From Rhodobiaceae bacterium (GTDB taxonomy: Bacteria > Pseudomonadota > Alphaproteobacteria > RS24): a stretch of 37,815 bases of DNA. Below the pieces are notes generated by a model that was not told the DNA's origin, did no database searches, and was given only the letters and a program-made list of their open reading frames with translations. The DNA is taken from the NCBI GenBank assembly GCA_002683515.1, contig NYTN01000011.1, positions 1 through 37,815 on the forward strand. The letters are read 5' to 3'. Positions 8,375 to 16,915 of the stretch are shown here, in pieces. Position 1 is the stretch's first letter. Every line of letters starts with the position of its first letter. The position numbers and the translations under genes were made by a program.

Positions 8375-10135
8375 TCGGCTTTTCTCGTTTTTTGTTTCAA
8401 CCTGCATGTAAGGTTGTCTGCGATATATCGGCCATTCTCCAGAAGCCAGTTCATCAAGGCTCGGACTGAATTGGTTAAGCCTGTCCCTATAAATCCAAAG
8501 ATTTGCCATCACCTTTTGCACGTATAGCCGTGTTTCTGGTGCGCTCATACTTTCCATAAATAAAAGCGGGTCGTCTGGACGACCTATTTCGCGAGACCAC
8601 CTTCTTACCTTGCCGGATCCGGCATTATAAGAGGCAAGCACTTTAATCAGATTGTTTTCCATGGTCTTCTCGCCAAGTAATTTGAATAGAAGAGATTGAC
8701 CAATGGCCAGATTTACGGAGATATCATAAAGTCTATCGCGTCCTGATTTGTATCGGAATTTTCTATCGCCGGAGACAAAAGCGGCTGTAGCAGGCATAAT
8801 TTGCATCAGCCCTCGCGCACCCACGCGAGACTTGGCGCGTGCTTTAAATCGGCTCTCTTGACGGATAAGGGCAAATATAAGTGCTTTATCAACTTTGTAA
8901 TCTGCTGATGGCCTATAATCATGTATTGGGTAATAACCTTCTGGGAGCACATGAGGTGTTCGTTCATTGCCATATTCGAGTATTTCGGTCATGGCGAGTT
9001 CAACGGCTGAAAGTTTGAGGTCAATTGCAAGTTCCAGTAAAGCCTTTTGTTGTGGCCGAGTTAGTCGGTTTCTGATATTGAGCAACTCAAGCTCAGTAAG
9101 TTCTTGCTGGTCAGCCTCAAGAAGTTTGAGTGCGCGTTGAACGGAATCCACGTTTCCAATGGTTTCAGACTCTTGCAGACTGGTTTGAGTCCATGAGAAA
9201 GCGACAGGCCCATTCAATCGACGATAAGCCAACAGACCATAGAAATCATTACCACCATATTTAACAGCTTCTCCAAGCATTAAGGTGGCTTCAGGATTTT
9301 TGTTCAAGGCGAGATAACTGCGTGCAGCCCAAACCGAGGCGGCGGCGCGGTGACGGTTTTTAGCATTTTCATTTTCAGATAGATTAGTAAAATACGTAAC
9401 GGCGAGGTTAAATTTGTTGAGACGCCATGCCGCCAGACCTGCATGCCAGTCAGATAGCGTGACTACATGACGGCTTCGGGTAGCCAGTTGAGCTATTTCT
9501 AAAGCCTTTGACGGTTTTCCTTCGATAAAATACGAGCGGGCGATTTTAGAGCGCAATAAATCTGTTTCGGCGGCTGAGAGTTGTCGATCCACTGATCTTT
9601 TGGAAATATAGCGCAAGGCTTGTGTCGGGCGTTCGCGGTAAGTTAGTCGGTTCACTTCCCGTCGAATGCGTCGGGTACTGCGCTTATAGAAAGTCCTTAC
9701 ACTTGGTGGAGACGAGGCGTATGTTTGGTTATAAATGCGCTCAGGGGGCGGTTTTGGCATGCGCGCCCCTTTTGGGCGGCGTTTCTTTGCCAAGTGGTAA
9801 ACCTGCCATGCCCCCGGATGATCGGCATATTTTTTTAGCCAATCCCGCAATTCTGGCCATTTAGAGCGATAGGCCGTCGGATGCATATATCTCAGCCGAT
9901 AAACATGCCCAAGCAAAGATGTGTCGTCGAGTTCTCTTATTAGTTTGTCAGCGGATGCCCATTTGGCACTTTCCTGTAACTCGAAAATTCTTTTGTAGAT
10001 CTCATGGTCCGGTTGTTTGGGTGGTGGTTCATAAGCAGGTCTCGGTTCCGGTGGGCCGAGTGTCCGGGCTTGTGTTTGGATACCGCCGCTTAAAAGCAAC
10101 AAACTAAGAAAAACCAGAGAGGATAATTGACGCAT
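8342..10135 (-). CDS. slt: Soluble lytic murein transglycosylase (Slt70-like)
   Basis: A 597-residue periplasmic enzyme with an N-terminal signal peptide (about residues 1-23). It cleaves the glycan strands of peptidoglycan and releases 1,6-anhydro-muropeptides. The middle (about 45-400) is an alpha-helical superhelix of the Slt type. The C-terminal catalytic domain has the general acid Glu427 in ALIRQESRF, the motif GLMQIMPAT at 442-450, ASYNAG at 501-506, and the ETRLYVQKV element near 534. These are the family 1 transglycosylase motifs. Its start overlaps the stop of the uracil-DNA glycosylase gene by one base (TGATG), so the two are cotranscribed. The 3' end runs 33 bases into the convergent atpF. 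Catalytic assignment is firm; the symbol follows the family. Confidence 0.93.
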   Translation of the reverse strand: MRQLSSLVFLSLLLLSGGIQTQARTLGPPEPRPAYEPPPKQPDHEIYKRIFELQESAKWASADKLIRELDDTSLLGHVYRLRYMHPTAYRSKWPELRDWLKKYADHPGAWQVYHLAKKRRPKGARMPKPPPERIYNQTYASSPPSVRTFYKRSTRRIRREVNRLTYRERPTQALRYISKRSVDRQLSAAETDLLRSKIARSYFIEGKPSKALEIAQLATRSRHVVTLSDWHAGLAAWRLNKFNLAVTYFTNLSENENAKNRHRAAASVWAARSYLALNKNPEATLMLGEAVKYGGNDFYGLLAYRRLNGPVAFSWTQTSLQESETIGNVDSVQRALKLLEADQQELTELELLNIRNRLTRPQQKALLELAIDLKLSAVELAMTEILEYGNERTPHVLPEGYYPIHDYRPSADYKVDKALIFALIRQESRFKARAKSRVGARGLMQIMPATAAFVSGDRKFRYKSGRDRLYDISVNLAIGQSLLFKLLGEKTMENNLIKVLASYNAGSGKVRRWSREIGRPDDPLLFMESMSAPETRLYVQKVMANLWIYRDRLNQFSPSLDELASGEWPIYRRQPYMQVETKNEKSRSVKMTADVLN

Positions 10136-11127
10136 CAGTCTGTCCCCTCCAAATTAGCAGCATCTGAAGTAAGCGTGTTTGAAAGTTTTTTTTGTAAACT
10201 GCATAAATCTTGCCAAGTTTCAGCTTTACGCGCAGGGTTTCTTAGCAGATAGGCTGGATGTAAAATCGGTAAGGCAGGGATTTCACGGCTTTTGATGTTA
10301 ATGTCTTGCCATGAGCCCCGCAATTTTGTGATTCCGAGTGTGCTGTCGAGCATTTCTTTGGCCGAAACCCCTCCAACAAGAACAAGAATGTCCGGTTGAA
10401 CCAGTTCAATATGACGCAACAAGAACGGGCGACATAATGCTGTTTCATGGGGTGTCGGGGTTCTGTTTCCGGTCGGACGCCATGGAACAAGATTGGTGAT
10501 ATAAATGTCGTTACGATTAAGTCCGATAGCGGCAAACATTTTATCCAGCAATTTACCACTTCGCCCGATGAAGGGCTTACCTTCGCGATCTTCATCACGT
10601 CCAGGAGCCTCGCCCACCAGCATGATTTTGGATGCCGGATTACCATCAGAAAATACTGTATTTTTAGCCGCGCGTTTTAGAGCACACCCTTCAAAAGCTT
10701 CCATTGCTTGTTTTAATGCGTCGAGTGTGTCGGCCTGTTCTGCAACATGTTCTGCTGCAGAAACATCCCCTGCGTCTGCCGTGTTTTCTCGTAATACTGC
10801 CGGTGCGACAGGGCGAGCCTTTTGTATATCATATGATGGCAAGTCATCATTTTGACTCTGAGGTTTAATAACGGGGGCAGAAACTATTTGTGCTGTTAGC
10901 TTAGGGTCTGGTCGAGGGGTGAGTGTGTGTTGAGGTTGGGGGTCAGGCGCAAACGTTTCTGTCGACCTATTGCTTTTAAACCGATTAACCGGGTCGGCCT
11001 CAAGAAATACGTTAACCCCCGCATTTATTTGGAATTCTAAAGCATGAACCATGTTCATATAGTCAGCATGACTGATATGCGTATGTTGTGGTTCTTGAGG
11101 TATGTCTGTCACAGGGTGGTTATCCAA
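10135..11127 (-). CDS. Uracil-DNA glycosylase, family 4-like, with an incomplete Fe-S cysteine set
   Basis: 330 residues. An N-terminal region of about 135 residues is low complexity and rich in Pro and Gln. The UDG domain follows, with VGEAPGRDED (171-180), GRSGKLLD, YITNLVPWRPTGNRTP (209-224) and ILHPAYLLR (288-296). These match family 4 enzymes that excise uracil from DNA. Thermus-type family 4 enzymes bind a 4Fe-4S cluster through four cysteines; here the whole protein has only Cys148, Cys232 and Cys309, and the usual CxxC pair is reduced to the single Cys148 in FEGCALK. Such reduced forms are, from memory, usual in alphaproteobacteria. The listed start is TTG at 11127 without a clear ribosome binding site; in-frame ATGs at residues 24 and 26 are alternatives. 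It is the first gene of a two-gene unit with slt. Confidence 0.87.
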   Translation of the reverse strand: MDNHPVTDIPQEPQHTHISHADYMNMVHALEFQINAGVNVFLEADPVNRFKSNRSTETFAPDPQPQHTLTPRPDPKLTAQIVSAPVIKPQSQNDDLPSYDIQKARPVAPAVLRENTADAGDVSAAEHVAEQADTLDALKQAMEAFEGCALKRAAKNTVFSDGNPASKIMLVGEAPGRDEDREGKPFIGRSGKLLDKMFAAIGLNRNDIYITNLVPWRPTGNRTPTPHETALCRPFLLRHIELVQPDILVLVGGVSAKEMLDSTLGITKLRGSWQDINIKSREIPALPILHPAYLLRNPARKAETWQDLCSLQKKLSNTLTSDAANLEGTD

Positions 11128-11160
11128 ATCAGTATCTATACAGCCTTATAATATAGATTT

Positions 11161-11175
11161 GTTCGTCATTCGTTT
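11161..11175. promoter_or_regulatory. Possible LexA (SOS) box upstream of the uracil-DNA glycosylase gene
   Basis: GTTC, seven bases, GTTT at 11161-11175, one base off the alphaproteobacterial LexA direct repeat GTTC-N7-GTTC. It lies 34 bases upstream of the glycosylase start in the 265-base divergent gap shared with ETF-QO. A perfect TATAAT at 11147-11152 sits next to it but has no good -35. A 15-base match with one mismatch can arise by chance. Confidence 0.3.
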
Positions 11176-11380
11176 AAAACATCTATTTTTATGGTGTGAA
11201 TTCACCTCCATATACGGCATCATGCTCATATATGTCTTCACGCTCAAGACAATAGGTCGCACATTGCATGAAGAATGGTCAATGTGATTTGCAATCTGTC
11301 TGATTCGTCATAAAATAGTATCCCATAAAAACTTTATCTATTACATATTCTGATGCTTGGACGTTTCGGAAGCATGTAAA

Positions 11381-11395
11381 AAGGAGAAGCTGTTG
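11381..11395 (+). promoter_or_regulatory. Ribosome binding site deciding a TTG start for ETF-QO
   Basis: AAGGAG at 11381-11386, then six bases, then TTG at 11393-11395. This is the best ribosome binding site in the region and favours this TTG over an upstream in-frame TTG at 11357, which has none. Confidence 0.7.
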
Positions 11396-13105
11396 TCAGA
11401 CTTACCGGTAAATGAAGTAAACTCCCTTCAGGGCTGGGCACTTGCGCCCGAAGAGCGTGAAGGAATGGAATATGATGTTGTTATTGTCGGAGCGGGTCCA
11501 GCAGGTTTGTCGGCAGCTATCCGGTTGAAGCAACTTTCCGAAGAGGCAGGTAAGGATATTTCTGTTTGTGTGTTGGAAAAGGGATCTGAAGTCGGCGCAC
11601 ATATTTTGTCCGGTGCCGTTATTGATCCAAGGGGCATGAATAAATTATTCATCGATTGGAAAGAGCGCGGCGCGCCTCTTGAAACGCCTGTAACCCGCGA
11701 CCGCTTTTTATGGCTCGGTCACTCCGGCGCATTACCTTTGCCAAATATTATGTTGCCACCACTGATGAAAAATCACGGCAATTATATTGCAAGCCTCGGA
11801 AACGTCACGCGCTGGCTTGGTGAACAGGCTGAAGCGCTTGGTGTTGAAATTTATCCAGGCTTTGCTGCCGCTCAATTGCTGTTTGATGACAATGGTGCTG
11901 TGCGCGGGGTGGCAACCGGCGATATGGGTGTTTCTAAAGAAGGCGGCAAGAAAGATGGGTGGATGCCGGGTATGGAACTTCATGCCAAATACACGCTTTT
12001 GGCGGAAGGTGTCCGCGGGTCATTGTCCAAAGCGATGATTTCCCATTTTGAATTGGATAAAGATGCTGACCATCAAAAATATGGAATTGGTATAAAAGAA
12101 TTGTGGCAGGTGGCGCCGGAGAAATTTAGGTCTGGTTATGTTCAGCATACCCTTGGCTGGCCGCTCGATAATAAAACGGGGGGCGGTTCGTTCCTTTATC
12201 ATTTCGGTGATAATTATGTTTCTATCGGTTTTGTCACGCATCTGAATTATCAAAACCCTTATTTGTCACCTTATGACGAATTCCAACGCTTTAAAATGCA
12301 TCCGGCAATTCGCGAAACACTTGAAGACGGCAAAAGAATTTCTTACGGCGCGCGAGCGATTACAGAAGGCGGCTATCAGTCTGTTCCAAAACTTGTATTC
12401 CCAGGCGGTGCTTTATTGGGTTGTGCTGCGGGATTTGTAAATGTGCCGCGGATTAAGGGTAGTCACAATGCTATGGAAAGTGGGGTGATGGCTGCAGATG
12501 CTGCCTTTGAGGCCATCATTACTGGACGCGCACTGGATGAATTGACCGCTTATCAGGAAGCTTATGATGCCTCGGATATTAAAAAAGAGCTGAAAGTCGT
12601 TAGAAATGTGAAACCACTTCTGTCCAAATTTGGGACATTCCTTGGTACGATTCTCGGTGGTTTTGAAATGTGGATGCAAACACTCAAAATTGGTCTGCCG
12701 TATACGCTGAGCCACGGCAAACCGGACCATGCGGCTCTCAAAAAGGCTTCCGCCAGTAAGCCAATTGATTATCCTAAACCCGATAATATTGTTGCCTTTG
12801 ATAAACTTTCCTCGGTATTTCTGTCTGCAACCAATCATGAGGAAGACCAGCCTGCCCATTTGACGCTTAAAGATGCGAGTGTTCCTGTTGAAGTCAATCT
12901 TCCTGACTTTGCTGAACCTGCACAACGCTATTGTCCTGCAGGGGTCTATGAAATTGTTGGTGAGGAAGCTGGCGAGGGACCACGTCTGCAGATTAATGCT
13001 CAAAATTGTGTGCATTGTAAAACTTGTGATATCAAATGTCCGTCGCAGAATATTAATTGGGTCGTTCCGGAAGGCGGCGGTGGACCAAACTATCCGAATA
13101 TGTAA
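11393..13105 (+). CDS. Electron transfer flavoprotein-ubiquinone oxidoreductase
   Basis: About 570 residues. This inner-membrane-associated enzyme takes electrons from reduced ETF (acyl-CoA and other dehydrogenases) and passes them to ubiquinone. The FAD site GAGPAG is at 33-38 in VVIVGAGPAGLSAAIRLKQ, and the second FAD region is around GCAAGFVNVPRIKGSHNAM. The 4Fe-4S ligands are Cys514 (RYCPAG), Cys539, Cys542 and Cys545 (NCVHCKTCDIKC); the spacing 25, 3, 3 is the same as in the human enzyme. Cys549 is extra. The C-terminus PEGGGGPNYPNM is the family's conserved end. I chose the TTG at 11393 because of its ribosome binding site; an upstream TTG at 11357 would add 12 residues. It is followed by the TPR gene after 43 bases. 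The etfAB genes are not in the window. Confidence 0.95.
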   Translation: MSDLPVNEVNSLQGWALAPEEREGMEYDVVIVGAGPAGLSAAIRLKQLSEEAGKDISVCVLEKGSEVGAHILSGAVIDPRGMNKLFIDWKERGAPLETPVTRDRFLWLGHSGALPLPNIMLPPLMKNHGNYIASLGNVTRWLGEQAEALGVEIYPGFAAAQLLFDDNGAVRGVATGDMGVSKEGGKKDGWMPGMELHAKYTLLAEGVRGSLSKAMISHFELDKDADHQKYGIGIKELWQVAPEKFRSGYVQHTLGWPLDNKTGGGSFLYHFGDNYVSIGFVTHLNYQNPYLSPYDEFQRFKMHPAIRETLEDGKRISYGARAITEGGYQSVPKLVFPGGALLGCAAGFVNVPRIKGSHNAMESGVMAADAAFEAIITGRALDELTAYQEAYDASDIKKELKVVRNVKPLLSKFGTFLGTILGGFEMWMQTLKIGLPYTLSHGKPDHAALKKASASKPIDYPKPDNIVAFDKLSSVFLSATNHEEDQPAHLTLKDASVPVEVNLPDFAEPAQRYCPAGVYEIVGEEAGEGPRLQINAQNCVHCKTCDIKCPSQNINWVVPEGGGGPNYPNM

Positions 13106-13106
13106 T

Positions 13107-13125
13107 ACGCTTCTAATTTAAGCGT
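13107..13125 (+). other. Small inverted repeat between ETF-QO and the TPR gene
   Basis: ACGCTT (13107-13112) and AAGCGT (13120-13125) form a perfect 6-base stem with a 7-base loop just after the ETF-QO stop. No T-run follows, so it is at most a weak attenuator or mRNA-stabilising hairpin, not a clear terminator. Confidence 0.25.
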
Positions 13126-13148
13126 TTAAGCGGAGAGCATAAAACATC

Positions 13149-14888
13149 ATGTCAGGTCAAAAATCTTCTGTTTTGACAAAACTACGTTTTTTGATGCCTG
13201 TCATTTTGGGGGGTGTCATCTTTGCCATGCTCGTCGTGATGCCTTTTTTGCGCTCGCGATCTTTGCCAATTTTACAAGATATCGGACCGTCTCTAACGGG
13301 GCATATTTTGGCGGGAAGTTTTGCGCAAGAGCAAAATGATTTGTCTGCTGCTATTAAATATTATGAGGTGGCGCTTAGCGTAAACCCTGAAGACCCTGCT
13401 TTGCTAGAAAAGCTCTTTAGTCTTTATATGTCGGCTGGAGAGATAACCAAAGCTGCAGATCTGTCGCCACGCCTCATACACTTGAAGCAAGATGTTCAGC
13501 AAGCTAGATTGGTTCTCGCGGTAGAGAAATTTAAAGATAAAAAATATGCTGAAGCCGAGTCTATTATTCAGCAAACACGGGATGATCCGTTCTCAGTTTT
13601 CGTCAAAAATATGTTTTTGATGTGGTCCGCCTTTGGGCAGGGGGACGAAGACCGCGCCCGCGCTCATGCTGATACATTGCTTGACCTCAAAACGCTCGAT
13701 AAGGTTGCAAGCTGGAACATTGCCCGACTTTATGAGGCTTTAGGCGATGACATGGGCGCCAATGATTTATTTGTTGATGTCATTAAGAAAAATGCGATGA
13801 AGGGGAGTAGCTTTTTTTCTGATTATATGGGCTTTCTCGTCAGTCAAGGTCGTGGCGATGAAGCTTTGATGCTTCTGGAAAGCCATCTTCCGCAAAAAGA
13901 CAAAACACCATACACACTCGATGCCTATCGTGTAGTGGAAACCCCAAAAAAACGCGCCGCCCTGTCTCCTGCAGAAGGGCTTTCCATGGGATTAATGGAA
14001 CTGGGTGTTCTTTTTAGCGGGGAACTACCCGCTGAAATTACTCTACCCTATTTGCATCAGGCCCTGTGGTTGGATCACACATCTGACAAAGCGCGCGTTG
14101 TGATTGGCGAGTTAATGTCGGGGATGGGCGATGAGGCTAGGGCGCTGAGTATTTATGAAGATGTCACTGCAAGCTCCATATCTTTGACTTTCGCGCGCTT
14201 GTCAGAGGCTAGGATTTTAGAGAATTTGGGGCGTAAATCTGAAGCTCAAAGCTTACTTGAGACCCTTGTAAAAAGAGAAACCTATTCGTTTAACCTGCTA
14301 TCCTTAGCGGATTTTTATCGTCGCGATGAACAGATGGCCAAGGCAGAACAGATATATAATCAGCTGATTGATCAACTTGGTGAGGGCAATAACCAAAATT
14401 GGGAGCTTTATTTCTATCGTGGCATCACGTTGGAGCAACAAGATAGATGGGGCGAAGCTGAAGCAGATTTGCTGAAAGCCAAACGGCTTTCAGGTAACCA
14501 GCCTTTTGTTCTAAATTATCTTGGTTATAGCTGGATAGATAATGGTATTAATCTCTATCAGGGGCTAGAGATGATTAAGAAAGCAGTGGCGCAAGAGCCA
14601 CGCAATGGTTTCTTTGTCGACAGTCTGGGTTGGGCATTTTACCGAATGAAAGATTTCGGGGCGGCGGTACAGTTTTTGGAGAAAGCGACCGAATTAGAAC
14701 CTGATGATCCCGAAATCATAGATCATTTGGGGGATGCATTGTGGCAATCAGGTCGGCAGATTGAAGCCCGTTATCAATGGCGTCGTGCTTTAGCTCTTGA
14801 AGATGACACGACAAAGCAAAAAGAAATCGAAGACAAAATCGATCATGGTGTCATTCAGGTTGCCGCCGAGCACGGACCCGCAATCTGA
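13149..14888 (+). CDS. Membrane-anchored tetratricopeptide-repeat protein
   Basis: 579 residues with one N-terminal hydrophobic anchor (about 14-33), the rest probably periplasmic. TPR-type helix pairs are seen near the start (AAIKYYEVALSVNPEDPALL, about 63-82) and in the C-terminal third (GEAEADLLKAKRLSGNQPFV, then DFGAAVQFLEKATELEPDDPE). The canonical W/L/G/Y/A/F/A/P spacing is clear there and looser in the middle. TPR proteins are scaffolds for protein complexes; no enzymatic motif is present. The gene lies between ETF-QO and ispE, an arrangement found in other alphaproteobacteria, and its stop is 7 bases before ispE. Its specific partner is unknown. Confidence 0.85.
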   Translation: MSGQKSSVLTKLRFLMPVILGGVIFAMLVVMPFLRSRSLPILQDIGPSLTGHILAGSFAQEQNDLSAAIKYYEVALSVNPEDPALLEKLFSLYMSAGEITKAADLSPRLIHLKQDVQQARLVLAVEKFKDKKYAEAESIIQQTRDDPFSVFVKNMFLMWSAFGQGDEDRARAHADTLLDLKTLDKVASWNIARLYEALGDDMGANDLFVDVIKKNAMKGSSFFSDYMGFLVSQGRGDEALMLLESHLPQKDKTPYTLDAYRVVETPKKRAALSPAEGLSMGLMELGVLFSGELPAEITLPYLHQALWLDHTSDKARVVIGELMSGMGDEARALSIYEDVTASSISLTFARLSEARILENLGRKSEAQSLLETLVKRETYSFNLLSLADFYRRDEQMAKAEQIYNQLIDQLGEGNNQNWELYFYRGITLEQQDRWGEAEADLLKAKRLSGNQPFVLNYLGYSWIDNGINLYQGLEMIKKAVAQEPRNGFFVDSLGWAFYRMKDFGAAVQFLEKATELEPDDPEIIDHLGDALWQSGRQIEARYQWRRALALEDDTTKQKEIEDKIDHGVIQVAAEHGPAI

Positions 14889-14895
14889 CATTTGC

Positions 14896-15795
14896 ATGAC
14901 CGATAGCTCCTCATTCTCGAAAACGGCAAATGCGAAAATTAATCTTACTCTTTCAGTTTTGGGTAAAAGGCCCGACGGGTATCATGCAGTTGATAGCCTT
15001 GTCACATTTGCGGCACTGGGAGATGAGTTATCGGTTTCGTCTTCAGATGAATTATCACTCACCTATAAGGGTGAATTTGCCCAGGATCTGACAGCTTCAT
15101 TAATGAAAAAATCAGATGATTTGATTTTGAAGGCTGCGAAAGCGCTCCAAAAAGAGAGTGGCACATCTGCGGGTGCTGATTTGCAGTTGATCAAATCAGT
15201 TCCGCTTGGCGCCGGATTGGGTGGCGGGTCAGCAGATGCTGCGGCGTGTTTGAGATTACTAAATAGTTTCTGGAAACTTGATTGGTCATTAGATGCTTTG
15301 ATGACCTTAGGAGCACATATTGGTTCTGATGTTCCCGCTTGTGTGATGAATGTGCCTTGCAGGATGACCGGACGCGGAGAGCAAGTAACTAAAATCGACA
15401 CACTCCCAATTCTTTTTTGTGTGCTTGTGAATCCGCGCATGTCTGTATCAACTGCGGAGATATTCCGTAAATTGAACAAACCAAATATAGACATGGATGC
15501 ATTAGAGGCTACAAGCGAGCCGCTTCCGATTTTTGCCAATCATGATGTATTCTATAATTATCTGAAAAAAACCGGCAATGACCTTTTGTCATCCGCAATT
15601 GAAACGGCTCCTGTCATTAGGTCGGTTCTTGATGCGATTAATGACAGTGGTGCAGATATATCCGCCATGACGGGGAGTGGCAGCACGTGTTTCGGGTTGT
15701 TTAAGGATGAGGTTTTTGCGCGTCGCGCCAAAGAGAAGCTGAAGAGGTTACTTCCTGACTATTGGGTTGAGTCAACAGCTCTCAAAACAGATTAG
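14896..15795 (+). CDS. ispE: 4-diphosphocytidyl-2-C-methyl-D-erythritol kinase
   Basis: 299 residues, normal for the family. IspE phosphorylates the 2-hydroxyl of CDP-methylerythritol with ATP in the MEP isoprenoid pathway. It is a GHMP kinase: Lys14 in ANAKINLTL, RPDGYH at 25-30, the glycine-rich ATP loop LGGGSADAA at 109-117, catalytic Asp145 in GSDVPACV, and the C-terminal MTGSGSTCFGLF. I chose the ATG at 14896 because MTDSSSFSKTANAKINL gives the usual short N-terminus. An upstream in-frame ATG at 14797 lies inside the TPR gene and would add 33 residues unlike the family. Its stop overlaps that of the convergent polyprenyl synthase gene by three bases (TTAG). Confidence 0.96.
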   Translation: MTDSSSFSKTANAKINLTLSVLGKRPDGYHAVDSLVTFAALGDELSVSSSDELSLTYKGEFAQDLTASLMKKSDDLILKAAKALQKESGTSAGADLQLIKSVPLGAGLGGGSADAAACLRLLNSFWKLDWSLDALMTLGAHIGSDVPACVMNVPCRMTGRGEQVTKIDTLPILFCVLVNPRMSVSTAEIFRKLNKPNIDMDALEATSEPLPIFANHDVFYNYLKKTGNDLLSSAIETAPVIRSVLDAINDSGADISAMTGSGSTCFGLFKDEVFARRAKEKLKRLLPDYWVESTALKTD

Positions 15796-16808
15796 TAAGC
15801 GCGTGAAATACAGAAATTTATGACATCCAGCATTTGCTGGCGGGTTATGGTGTCGCGAAATGTTACCAGAGCATCTTTGGCAATACTGCCATAATGAGCG
15901 GCTCTGTCGCGGGTGTCCTCAAGCGTTTTGTATTTAGTCAGAAGGTCACAGGCTTTATCGAAATCTTCGTCATTCTGGTCGCGAGCTTCAATGGTGCGTC
16001 TCCAGAACTCTCTTTCCGAGACATTACCTCTGCGATAGGCCAGAATAATTGGCAGGGTAATTTTACCTTCCCTGAAATCATCACCAGTATTTTTACCAAT
16101 ATCGGAAGTTTGCCCATAATCCAAAACATCATCTACAAGTTGAAATGCAATGCCTAGATTACGTCCGTAAGATGCGAGCGCGGCTGTGACGGAATGATCC
16201 TGGTCGCCGATTAATGCCCCGACTTGGGTAGCTGCCGAAAATAGAGCTGCGGTTTTTGAATCCACAACGCGCATATATGCATCTTCAGTAGTATCAAGAT
16301 TATTCATGATGGTCAGTTGAAGTACTTCGCCCTCTGCAATAACGGCTGCGGCATCTGAGAGTACTTTCAAGGCTGGCAAAGAGCCTGTGGAAACCATCAA
16401 ACGAAAAGCCTGACCCAGCAGATAATCGCCGACCAGAACGCTGGCTGCATTTCCCCATCCCATTCGAGCCGTTTGGCGCCCACGGCGCATATCACTCTCA
16501 TCGACCACATCATCATGTAACAATGTGGCGGTGTGCATCAATTCAACACCAGCGGCTAGGGTTATATGGCTTTTGCCGGAATAATCCGTAAGTCGTGCCG
16601 AAGCGAGAGTCAGAAGTGGTCTTAATCTTTTGCCGCCGGATCTAAAAATATGATTGCCGATATCCGGTACGGTTGCGACATCGGAAACAATCTTGTTGCG
16701 GATGGTTTGGTCAACTGATTGCATCTCTTTTTGAAAAGCAGACAGCAAGTTGCTTAAAACGTCATCACGTTTAAAATTTTCGAAAAAAACAACACTGTCC
16801 ATAACCAT
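15792..16808 (-). CDS. ispB: Long-chain (octaprenyl-type) polyprenyl diphosphate synthase
   Basis: About 338 residues. It condenses isopentenyl diphosphate onto an allylic primer to make the side chain of ubiquinone. The first Asp-rich motif DDVVD (99-103) sits in TATLLHDDVVDESDMRRGR, very close to E. coli IspB; the second, DDVLD (226-230), is in FQLVDDVLDYG. SGGKRLRPLL near residue 57 binds IPP. The fifth residue before the first motif is Ala (position 94), which goes with long-chain rather than short-chain products. The start is uncertain: ATG at 16808 is used here; ATG at 16802 and a TTG at 16820 are possible and none has a strong ribosome binding site. The exact chain length (C40 or C50) cannot be read from sequence. 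Confidence 0.93.
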   Translation of the reverse strand: MVMDSVVFFENFKRDDVLSNLLSAFQKEMQSVDQTIRNKIVSDVATVPDIGNHIFRSGGKRLRPLLTLASARLTDYSGKSHITLAAGVELMHTATLLHDDVVDESDMRRGRQTARMGWGNAASVLVGDYLLGQAFRLMVSTGSLPALKVLSDAAAVIAEGEVLQLTIMNNLDTTEDAYMRVVDSKTAALFSAATQVGALIGDQDHSVTAALASYGRNLGIAFQLVDDVLDYGQTSDIGKNTGDDFREGKITLPIILAYRRGNVSEREFWRRTIEARDQNDEDFDKACDLLTKYKTLEDTRDRAAHYGSIAKDALVTFRDTITRQQMLDVINFCISRAY

Positions 16809-16915
16809 ATCGCTTATCAATTATGATATATTTAAGTTGGTGGAGTAAATCAGCCTAGGGATGAAGTTTCAAGTGCTTCATCTCACTCACTTGGGATATA
16901 AAACGGGGCAAATAT

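Noticed and set aside
11102..11287. 61-codon plus-strand open frame between the UDG gene and ETF-QO
   Set aside because: GAGG is only one base from the ATG, it overlaps the UDG N-terminus, and composition is AT-rich without domain signal; unlikely a gene.
12413..13015. 200-codon antisense open frame inside ETF-QO
   Set aside because: It lies wholly opposite a strongly conserved gene, has no recognisable domain or ribosome binding site, and is a shadow.
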